DNA of 64,000 nt from contig AP031356.1 of assembly GCA_037833965.1 (NCBI GenBank), positions 14,592,501-14,656,500 of the forward strand, written 5' to 3'. This stretch comes from Marchantia polymorpha subsp. ruderalis (lineage: Eukaryota > Streptophyta > Marchantiopsida > Marchantiales > Marchantiaceae). This document shows, one piece after another, positions 1-9,425 of the stretch. Position numbers and translations under genes: made by a program. The notes below the pieces were generated by a model. The model had not been told where the DNA came from. It searched no databases and saw nothing but the letters and a program-made list of their open reading frames with translations. Within the stretch, counting starts at the first letter, position 1. The number at the start of each line of letters is the position of its first letter.

Positions 1-3000
1 CGGTGAACAACACTTTCAACTCACAAAACGCGCAAAGAACACAGGTCCGCACTGAAGGACTCACTGAGAAACATTCCAGTAACACACCATAACAGTCTAT
101 TGAAGAGTTTGAATTCTTAGGCACTTGTCATTCCCAGAAATACTACAGGGGTTACCCCAAAGGCACCTGCTGCAGCGTAACCTGAATTTACAACCAAGGC
201 TTGCACAAAGTAGCAAAACTTCACTTTGGCATTCAGGGGAAAAATTCCGCAGGAGAACAATCAGGAACAAATACTCGAAGGTGTAGGGGCGAAACTATTC
301 AAGTATCTAACTAGTCACTGGCTCTGAGCATCGGCAATCACCCGCAAGTGTAGATCCGAACTACTCAAGTCTCTAACCAATGTACTAGCTCTGCACATTC
401 GGCCGAAGGCCTTCAGCTACACAATGCGGAACGCTAAGGTGTAGCTCCTGTGCACTAATGAGTTCCTGATCTGCACTTCTGATGTTGGGAAAGATCCCAA
501 GGCAAGACGCCTTAACTTCTTTATACCTTCTAAGTCCTAACTAGCACTACACTGCACTACGCTACACGCCGGCACGGAACCACGCTACACTACACTCCGC
601 GGAACCTGTGCTTCGCCTCCTGCGCGACGGACTGCCGCGCACTAACTCCCTACCCTGCCAGTTTTCCGCTCGACTGCGCTGTTCCAATCATTGCAACGCC
701 GCGGACACCTCCGACTCAAGGGTGGACATGGTATCCCGCGCCTTCGACAGAAAAGAGTCTAGCTTCTTCGCTACCCGCCGCCGACTCCGACTGTCACCTG
801 CCAACAACCCGGCTGCGCGAAGCTCTAACTCACGCAGTGTGAGTTTATCCTGCGCCGCCACTTCCTAGTGGGCGTAGCCCTTGAGACAATGGGCGACTCG
901 CCTCGCCATCTCCGCCTTCGTGCGATCTGCCTCTCGCCTGCGATCGTCTTCAATTACTACCAACTGCGATTCGGCCTCCGCACGCTGAGCTCTCAATTCT
1001 CCACACTCCGACTGCAGCCTGCGGATCAAATCCTCATCCGCCTGTCGCGCGAGCTGACACTCCGCCAACAACCGCGTCTGTCGCACGAGCTCCTCTAACA
1101 GAACCTGATTCTGAGTCTTCTAAGAAATCAGTTCTTCTGTGGTCCTCACCACATCTCTGGTGAGCTCCTCCAGTCCCTCCTTCTTCAACTCGTTGTAGGC
1201 AGTCATACTGCTCTCGAGCAAGCAGTCATACTGCTCTCGCAACTCCTTAAGTTCCCGGTCCACCCGAGCTAGCAGCTTGCTGGTGTGGACTTTAGCGCGA
1301 GTTCGCCTGCGCACTAACTCGACGTAGGACCAAGGCTGGCAAGGATCCGCGTACTTATCAATTTTGCGGTCCAAGTACCTCAGGAGAGGTAATACTTGCT
1401 CACGGAGCGCCGCCGTCGGCGCTCCAACGATTTCTTCCTCCTCCTCCTCGGTGTCTCCCGATCCCGACATTGCTTCCGTGGATCCTCCTTCGTCATCATT
1501 AGAAGGAAGGATCTCGGTCGCCATTGATTGCGTTGGCGGCTGGCCCGAGTGGGGCTGCGAGTGGTCTGCGGGTGCTGCCGCCGATGGCACTCCTGCAGCT
1601 TCGCTGCTCCCCGCTAAAATGTCCAAGGCGGTGGGTGAATGTGGCCGTGCCACATCCCCATCGCCCGCTTGCCTTGCGTCGATCGTCACTCCTTCTCCGC
1701 CGACGTCCACCGCCGAAGGCGATTGAGCGGAATGCGTTTGCGCGGGGTGTAAGTGTGCATCGCGCACTTGAATTTCGTCCCGCGGACGTACAATCTGCTC
1801 CTCCGTTAGGTCCTGCTCCCTCGATCGGTCCTGCGCGAGGGCTGCGTTTGGCCTGCGCGTAGGCGCAATTCCCGGCGCCTTGTCCGTCGCAGGCGCAGCG
1901 CCGAAGGCGATAGAGCCGAAGGCCGCCCGCCCGATGTACCTTGGCCCGAAGGCCCTACCGCTGAAGGCGCATCTTCCGGCGAATTACCCGCCGAAGGTGC
2001 GGTCTCCGCACCTTCCCTGCTAATGACTCGATGGCCCGAAGGCCCTGGCGCCGAAGGCGCAAATCACGGCGCGTTATACGCTAGAGGGTCTTGCCCCGAA
2101 GGCCCTTGAACCGAAGGCGGATCTTCCGCCGGCTCCTTCCCCTTCCTACGTTGTACCGGGGGTGAATCCTGCCTACTCGTAGGCGGCCGCCTGTGCGTAG
2201 GCGAACTTTCTCTGCCTACGCGTAGGCAGAGATCCACGTCTGCAAGAAGTCGCCTATCCGCTGGGAGTCGCCTGTGCGTAGGCGGAACACTCGTCCGCAT
2301 CGCACGTGGTAACTCCGGAGGACCTTGTCCCGCAGGTCCTTGGCCCGAAGGCCGCCTCTCGTCCGCCGGAGGTGTAGCGTGGTCCACCGCTCCTGCGGAC
2401 GTCCGCGCTCTCCCGACCGTCTCCGGTGACGCACTTCCCTTCTCCATGGCGATCGTCGCCGTGTCCGCGCTGCTGGCTAGTAACACAAGCCTGCGCGCCT
2501 TTTGCTTCGGCCGGCTGCACACTTCGTGCAGTGGCCGCCGTTGTATGGGAGCAGTGGGTTCTCGATGTTGCTCCTCCTCTGGTTCCTCTCTCCATCTCCG
2601 CTTCCGCGGCACTCTTGCTGCGGGTGTGCTTCTTTCCTCGTCCCGCCGGGTCGGCGGAGTAGAAGCTGGTGAATCCTCTGCATCGGTGTCGACCTCGTTA
2701 TCCCGCACATACTTTCCGGGATGGTCGACGGACAATGGCGGAAAGCGAGCGAGCTCCGCCGCGGTCAAATAGTTCCTCTGCCGATAGAAGTTTATCAAGA
2801 AAGGGGAGAGGTGATTGAGAGTTCCCCCCTTCTCCTCGTAGGCGTGCTGTCGCATCACCCTATGCAAGATGCTCGCCCAGTGAACTGGAGCTCCGGCCAA
2901 GATGAGCTCCACAAAAGAAACCTGCCACAAGGTGATGTACGAGGTGTGGTGTGGCTGCAGCAATTGCAGCAGCGCCGCCGCTACAGTTCGGCGGAAACGA

Positions 3001-3350
3001 TCTTTGTAGTCGCGGATCTTGTACCCGTTCTTGGTAGACCTCTCCCGCTTGAACAATTCCACAAATTGCGCTTCGTCCTGCTTCGTCACCTTGACGCTCT
3101 CACTATCAAATAGGAGGTACCCGTCGGTGCCGGCACACCTCCCCAATGCCTGCGCCCAATCGTGGACGGTCCACCGATCTACGTGCGGACGCAATCCGCG
3201 CGTAAGTTGTCGCTCCGCGTCCAGCCATTCGCGCACCATGTCTACACATATGTAATTCCACCCCCACAGCAAGAAATCAAGCTTTCTTGCAATTAGCCGC
3301 TCCTCGAAAGCACGCAACCCGTTTTGTGGAAGCAGGAGCGGCAGCATCCG
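1..3350 (-). mobile_element. LTR of subfamily 2, minus strand, distal segment
   Basis: This is the U5-R-late U3 part of a roughly 5.2 kb LTR read on the minus strand. It aligns along its length with the LTRs of elements B and C. By comparison with 30612-31035, the LTR edge lies about 420 bases left of the window. On the minus strand, TATAAAG is at 519-525 and an imperfect CAAGGC/GCCTTA hairpin follows at 498-514. The LTR continues at 5769-6811 and 38083-38519, because two solo LTRs have inserted into it. Confidence 0.85.
562..3350 (-). pseudogene. LTR-encoded ORF, subfamily 2, broken distal part
   Basis: This is a decayed copy of the ORF carried in the LTRs of this family, and its function is unknown. 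Recognisable blocks on the minus strand include the globular domain (FEERLIARKLDFLLWGWNYI near 3300-3240, HWASILHRVMRQHA near 2880-2850), the proline-rich middle (about 2600-1800), the acidic EEEEEEIVGAP run near 1440-1420 and coiled-coil pieces down to about 620. The reading frame is interrupted several times, so open pieces lie at 2064-3350, 1120-1767 and 865-1086. The N-terminal end is at 5769-6046, separated by a solo LTR. The stop shared with the intact copies falls at 562-564. It is clearly non-functional. Confidence 0.85.
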
Positions 3351-3810
3351 TGTGGTAACCCACTTTTTGTTTTTCGTCGGAATTAGAACATTTTTGATTA
3401 GTAAGTACCGTGGTAGCAGCTGTAAATAGTAATCGGTACGCAAAGCCAGAGTAAAAAGAGAATCGAGGACAGTCGAGGGGTTTTGGGCTTAGGCCACAGT
3501 GGAACGCTTGGAATGGAACGGGCGGTTCACTCTGCAGGACTCGCTTCGAGCACCTTCGGCGGTAGATCACTCATAACTTCCTCAATTCTTAACGCCTTGA
3601 GTTACTTAGGGTCTCGTTGGAAAGACCTCGACGCGCTCGTTCTAACGAGCCCAAGAACGCTTGGAACGGATGAGGACTCAGGGAGTTGTGACTGTCGGAA
3701 GATGCGAAGGAGAACGCCTACGGATAGGCGGAAGGAGTTCGTCGTCAGTAGAATATCCACCTTCGGCCCTAGATGTTCGCCTTCGGCGACGGACGTCTTC
3801 GGGTCAACTT

Positions 3811-4176
3811 CAAGTCGGAAAACTTGAGGTCGGCGAACTTGAGGTCGGCGAACTCGAGGTCGGAAAACTCGAGGTCGGCGAACTCGAGGTCGGAGAACTC
3901 GGAGTTGGCAAACTTGAGGTCGGCGAACTCAAGGTCAAAGAACTTCAAGTTAGCAAACTCGGAGTCGGCAAACTTGAGGTCGGCGAACTCGAGGTCGGAA
4001 AACTTGGGGTCGGCGAACTCGAGGTCGGAGAACTCGGAGTTGGCAAACTTGAGGTCGGCGAACTCGAGGTCAAAGAACTTCAAGTCGGAGAACTCGAGGT
4101 CGGCAAACTTGAGGTCGGCGAACTCGAGGTCGGCGAACTTCAAGTCGGAGAACTCGAGGTCGGAGAACTTGGAGTC
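3811..4176 (+). repeat. 15-base minisatellite in solo LTR
   Basis: About 24 head-to-tail units of a 15-base motif close to GAACTCGAGGTCGGC, with point variants (aagt for gagg, aaa for gcg). Because the unit is a multiple of three, several frames stay open on both strands and encode five-residue periodic peptides, such as FADLE/FSDLK on the minus strand and SANLR/SANSR on the plus strand. A second shorter cluster lies at 4446-4545. The other subfamily 3 LTR in this window lacks it, so the expansion looks copy-specific. Confidence 0.9.
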
Positions 4177-4445
4177 GGCGAAACATCGTGCGGGCGCCTT
4201 CGGCGATAATAGATAACAAGCCTTCGACAGTGTGCCTTCGGCGAAGGATAAAACCGGCATAACTCTTTCAACTCGTAACGGTTTGACTCAGTTAGGGTCT
4301 CGTTAGAAAGAGCTCGACGCGCTCGTTCCAACGAGCCCAAGAACTCTTGAAACGGATCAAGGATCCGTGAGTTATGGGTGTCGGGAGTGACTGTTACAAA
4401 TAGGCAAAGGTGCGGAAGTGCGTCTTCGGCGGTCAACGCCTTCGG

Positions 4446-4545
4446 AGAACTCGGAGTCGGCGAACTTGAGGTTGGCGAACTCGAGGTCGGCGAACTTCAA
4501 GTCGGCAAACTCGGAGTCGGCGAACTCGAGGTCGGCAAACCGGAT
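4446..4545 (+). repeat. Second cluster of the 15-base minisatellite
   Basis: About six further units of the same motif found at 3811-4176, separated from it by a copy of the 120-base module (4258-4376). The two clusters probably expanded from one ancestral array that was split or duplicated. Confidence 0.8.
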
Positions 4546-4714
4546 GCGGTTCAGAGATCTTGCGGAGTCCATATCTTTGCGATGGACGGTCGGATGGATC
4601 TGAAATTTGGTGGGGCCGTTGATCTCAGTCGGCCACGCATGCCTGCAAATATTCAGCCTCAGATCTCGGATGTAAAGACGCTGGCGGCTCTGTACACTAG
4701 GCTTAGGATTCAGA

Positions 4715-4731
4715 TTTAGGGTTAGGGTTAG
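4715..4731 (+). repeat. Telomere-like TTTAGGG tract
   Basis: A short run of TTTAGGGTTAGGGTTAG inside the solo LTR. The same position in the other subfamily 3 LTR (36967-36989) has one more unit, so it is part of the LTR and not a telomere. Confidence 0.8.
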
Positions 4732-4840
4732 ATTTAGGTTGTAAGTTAGAGGGGAAGGTAGCCGCCGACTCCTCAGGTGTAGGATCTATTGCGGCTCGCA
4801 TCCTAGCGGGTAGCGTAGTGTTAGTTAGGACCTTAGAATG

Positions 4841-4846
4841 TATAAA
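4841..4846 (+). promoter_or_regulatory. LTR TATA box (subfamily 3 solo LTR)
   Basis: TATAAA followed 12 bases later by a weakened CAAGGC/GCCCTG hairpin. The position matches the TATA boxes of all other LTRs in the window, about 920 bases before the LTR end. Confidence 0.6.
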
Positions 4847-5768
4847 GTAGTTCAAGGCGTTTTGCCCTGGGACTCTTCCAGTTTCGGAAGTGCAGATCAG
4901 GAACTCACTTTCTTGGCGTGTTTGTGCATTTTGGTCCTGGCACCACGTAGAGAAGCTGCAGCATAGCGAAGTTACCGTATGTTGTAGTTGAAGGCCTTCG
5001 GCTGAATGTTCAGAGCTAGCACCCGGTTAGAGACTTGAGTAGTGCGGATCTGCACCTGCGGGTGATTTCTGATGCTCAGAGCCGGCTGCGAGTTAGAGAC
5101 TTGAACAGTTCCCCCTTACTCCTTCGAGTGACATATCCTGATTGTACTCCTACGGGAAGTTTCCCCTGAATGCCAATGTGAAGTTTCATTACTTCGTGTA
5201 AACCTTGGTTTGTAATTCACGTTGTGTGTGTGTTACTGGATCGTGTTTTTAGTAAGTTCTCAGTCGGGTCTGCACTCCCTGCGTTTTGTGTGATAGTCGA
5301 GGGTGACGTCCACGGCGTACGTAGAGGCTTCGTTCCGAAGTGAGAAGTCCAGTCCGGGTACCCCCGCTAGTTCCTGGCGGAAGGGCAGTAAAAGCCGGAG
5401 TGGGAGGCACTTCTTGCAGAACCTCTGAGTGAACTTGTGAGGCACTTTCCTCCTGAAATCCGAAGCGGAGGTCCTGACCGACCTCCGAGTTGTGCTTTTT
5501 GCTAGTTTCAGGTGTGTGTGTGTGTGTGTGTGTTGAGTGACTACGCTGTACCGTGCATCCTCCGAGCATCCTCCGAGTTGAGTTCCTCCTCCGAGTCGAG
5601 CCTCCGAGTCGAGCACTGCAGTATTTCTGGGAGTGACAGTCGCCTAGAATTCAAACTCTACAAAAGTCTGTTAAACGTGACACTTTTACTCTGTGTGTTG
5701 CCTCTGTCCCTGTGGGTTCGATCTTTTTACCACCATACTGCAGTTTTAGCCTTTGGTGGGTTATTACA

Positions 5769-6046
5769 ATCCGCAACCTTTTCACTCTTAACATTGCGTT
5801 TTTGAACTTTGCTTGTGCAACAATTCTCTCTCTGCTCTGCTCGAGCTTCTTGCTTCCTCTGCAAACTCTAATCTCCCTCAATTCCAAATCGCGTGCACTC
5901 AATTCTCTCTCAGTCACCAAGTAATCCTCCGCGCGGCGATGTCTAGAATGTTTAACAGCTAGCAGGTGGACGCGCGCAGCTCGCACTAGAAAGTGAAATC
6001 GCGAATTCAAGATTGGGGCGTACTCCGTCTCCTGGTCGAAGGTCAT
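5769..6046 (-). pseudogene. LTR-encoded ORF, subfamily 2, N-terminal part
   Basis: It starts with ATG at 6046 on the minus strand (MTFDQETEYAPILNSRFHFL) and runs 92 codons before the solo LTR junction at 5769. It resembles the first 92 residues of the intact LTR ORFs of elements B and C, with a basic N-terminus and no predicted signal peptide. The remainder lies at 562-3350. It is a pseudogene because the reading frame is cut by the insertion and the distal part has several frame breaks. Confidence 0.85.
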
Positions 6047-6811
6047 GGTCGGCTCTCGGTCGTGAAGGTCGAATCACTTGATGGCCGCGCCGGCTCCGCG
6101 CTATAACGGCCTCCTCTCTCACGCGCGGCTTCACGCTCCGCCGAAGGCGGATTTCTCGCCTTGCGCGCTACACTCGTTCGTACTAATCTTTGGCCAATCC
6201 CGCTTCGCCGAAGGCGATCGTCCACGCATCGGGCAAAAGTCGAACTCCCTTCTGCGCCGGTGGAATCTCCGCCGGCGCGGAACTTCATCTGCCTGTGCGT
6301 AGGCGCTCGCCTACGCGTAAGCGAATTCCGTCCGCGTATCAAACGTTCGTCCGCGCCGGTCCCTCGCCGTAGACGCAGCGCCGAAGGCGTTTGTGCCGAA
6401 GGCGTTGACCGCGGTCAACAGACTCCGTCCAGTGTGTCCATTTCTTTCGCCTCTCCGTCGGCGCTCTTGTCTACGTAACCCCGACCGGCCGAAGGCGCAC
6501 TCATCCGTTCCGTCCGTACAGTCCGTACGGTCCGTACGGATTTTACTACTCCGTTGGATCCTCGCCTGTCCGCGCTGCTGCGCTGGCGCCGAAGGCGCCG
6601 TACAATTGCCAACCCCGAAGGCGCATTTCTAGGGCCGAAGGCGGACTTCCCGCCGACGCCGAAGCGCTTGTGCGTAGGCGGACTTCCCTCGTCCGCCTGC
6701 GCAGAGGTGTTAGTCCCCCTTGCCTACGAGTAGGCGATATTCGCGGCGGACATCCCGCCGACGTCAAACCCTATTTCGCCTACGCGTAGGCAAACTTCCC
6801 TTGTCCGCATA
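5769..6811 (-). mobile_element. LTR of subfamily 2, minus strand, middle segment
   Basis: Continuation of the minus-strand subfamily 2 LTR between two solo LTR insertions. It holds the N-terminal part of the LTR ORF (5769-6046) and then non-coding U3 rich in GCCTACGCGTAGGC-type palindromes and CGCCTTCGGCG inverted repeats. It ends at the GCATA target duplication (6807-6811), and the LTR resumes at 38083. Confidence 0.85.
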
Positions 6812-7312
6812 TGTGGTAACCCACTTTTTGTTTTTTGTCAGAACTAAAACTTTTTTGAATAGTAAGTACCGCGGCAGTAGCTGTAAATAGTAATTGGTAC
6901 GCAAAACCAGAGTAAAAAGAGGATCGAGGACAGTCAAGGGGTTTTGGGCTTAGGCCACAGTGGGACGCTTGGGATGGAACGGGCGGTTCATGCTACAAGA
7001 TCCACTTTGAGCACCTTCAGCGGTAGATCACTCATAACTTTCTTACTTCGTAACGCCTTGAGTTGCTTCGGGTCTCGTAGGAAAGAGCCCAACGCGCTGG
7101 TTCTAACGAGCCCAAGAACTTGTGAAACGGATGAGAGGTCACTGAGTTATGAGTGTCGGAAGTTACTGATGGGGGGCCTTCGGCGGTAGAGCGACTTTGG
7201 CGGTACGCCTTCGGCGGAAGAACCGCCGGAAGATGCGCCTTCGGCGGTAGACGCCTTCGGGTCAACGCCTTCGACGATGCGGGAGAGTGCATTCGGCGGA
7301 AGAGTGAATCCC
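6812..7312 (+). mobile_element. Solo LTR, subfamily 3, left part (TSD GCATA)
   Basis: The first 501 bases of a second ORF-less LTR, starting TGTGGTAACCC. It is split by element B at the duplicated ATCCC and resumes at 36007. The flanking duplication GCATA (6807-6811 and 38083-38087) joins the two halves over 31 kb, giving a solo LTR of about 2.57 kb. It carries one copy of the 120-base module at about 7028-7151. Confidence 0.92.
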
Positions 7313-9425
7313 TGTAATAACCCACTAAAGGCTAAAACTGCAATATAGTGGTAGAAAGGTCGAACCCACAGGGACAGAGGAACACAAAGGGTACAAAGTG
7401 TCACGTTTTAACAGACTATTGAGGAGTTTGAATTCTCAGGCAACTGTCACTCCCAGAAATACTGCAAGTGTCCACTCGGAGCGCACTCGGAGGTCGCACA
7501 GTGCAGCGTAACACACACACACACACACACACACCTGAAACTACAGAAACACAACCCAGAGATCCGTTAGGACCTCTACTCAAGATTTCAGGGGGGAAAG
7601 TCTCTCGCGAGCACACTCGGTGAAGCTGCGGGTAGTGACTTCCAACTCCGGCTTTTACAACGCTTCCACTAGCTTGCTGCTAGTGTAGGAAACCCGGTTT
7701 GGACTGCCTACTTCGGATCGAAGTCACTCATACGCGGTGAACAACACTCTCAACTCACAAAACGCGCAGAGAACACAGGTCCGCACTGAAGGACTCACTG
7801 TGAAACATTCCAGTAACACAACAACAGTCTATTGAAGAGTTTGAATTCTCAGGCACTTGTCATTCCCAGAAATACTACAGGGGTTACCCTCAAGGCACCT
7901 GCTGCAGCGTAACCTGAATTTACAACCAAGGCTTACACGAAGTAGTAAAACTTCACTTTGGCATTCAGGGGAAAAATCCCAAAGAGTACAATCAGAAAGA
8001 AACACTCGAAGGTGTAGGGGCGAAACTGTTCAAGTATCTAACTAGTCACTGGCTCTGAGCATCGGCAGTCACCCGCAGGTGCAGTTCCGAACTACTCAAG
8101 TCTCTAACCAATGTACTAGCTCTGAACATTCGGCCGAAGGCCTTCAGCTACAAAATGCGGAACGCTAAGTTGTAACTCCTCTGTGGTACCCCACTTTTGG
8201 CAATTTTGAGGAAATTAAAACATTTTTGAAAAAACTGTACCCTGGCAGCATTGTAAATAGCCTTCGGTACATCAAAACAGAGTGAATCCGGAAGATCGCA
8301 AGGATTCTCGAGGGATCTTGTAGAATCTGGGATTTGGGGTGCCGCAGCAAGCACAGGCACCACCCTCCTTGCGAGCTCCGCAGTTAGGATCTCTACGGCG
8401 CAAGGCGCAAAACCCGCCTTCGGAGGTTGCGTCCGCGGCTGTAGGGAAACCCCCGTAATTAGGTAAACCCTCGGGCGTCTTGACCAAGTTAGGGTCCCGT
8501 TGGAAAGAGCTCGACGCGCTGATTCTAACGAGCCCAAGAACGCTTGGAACGGACGAGGACTTAGGGAGTTATCGCTACTGGAAGAAACGGAGGCGGTCGC
8601 CTACGGCGGAAGGAGTTCGCCACCGGCGCGAATTCCGCCTACGCGGAAGGGGGATTCAAGTTTTGTCCTATGCATGGACGAAGGCGTTCGCCTGTGCACA
8701 GGCGAAGTAGGGTTAGGGAAGGCGCGAAGTCCGCCTACGCACAGGCGTTCGCCTGTGCACAGGCGCTTCGGCGTCGGCGGGAAATCCGCCTTGGGCCCTA
8801 GAAATGCGCCTTGTGAGGTAGAAAGTGTACGGCGCCTTCCGCGCCAGCGCAGCGCCGCGTACGTCGGAAGAGCCGCCAGAGTAATCCAATCGGTACGGAC
8901 CGTGCGGACGGCATGGGTGGATGCGCTCTTGGACGGACGGAGTTGCGGCGGCGGAAGCGCCGACGGAGAGACAAGGAACGGACAGACTGGACGGAGACGG
9001 CTGACCACGGTCAACGCCTTCCGCGCCAGCGCAGCGCCGCGGACGGAATTCGCCTGCGCACAGGCGAACGCCTGTGCACAGGAGGATGAGGTTCCGCACC
9101 GGCGGAGAATCCGCCGAGGCTCCTGCATGCGCACAGGCAGGACTTGAACTTTTGTCCGACATGCGGACACACGCGTCAAGGCAGCGGGAGATTGGCCGAC
9201 GGGCGGTACGAACAAGTGTACCGCGCAAGGCGGAAAACTCGCCTTCGGCGCTACGCCCCCATGTCCGCAGGGTGACACGCTCGCGGAGTTCAAATCCGCC
9301 AATTCGAGCGTGAGAGTTTAATCGACGACGGCGGAGCGTGAAGCCGCGCGTGAGAGCGAAGACCGTTCCAGCGTACAGCCGGCGCGGCCATCAAGTGAGA
9401 CGTTCTTCACGACCAAGAGCCGACC

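Larger units (their letters stand above)
3351..5768 (+). mobile_element. Solo LTR, subfamily 3 (no internal ORF), TSD ATCCG
   Basis: A 2418-base solo LTR starting TGTGGTAACCC and ending GGGTTATTACA. It is flanked by a perfect 5-base duplication ATCCG (3346-3350 and 5769-5773), which proves both ends. Its termini, TATA region (TATAAA 4841-4846) and R-U5 match the 5.4 kb LTRs, but the long U3 ORF is absent. In its place are two copies of a 120-base module (3571-3692, 4258-4376), a 15-base minisatellite and a short TTTAGGG-like tract. A (GT)n run sits near 5511-5532. It interrupts the minus-strand subfamily 2 LTR inside the ORF. Confidence 0.93.

Noticed and set aside
6512-6542. Short GTCCGTACGG direct repeats as a protein-binding array
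   Set aside because: Only about three units in one decayed LTR, and they are not kept as an array in the other copies.
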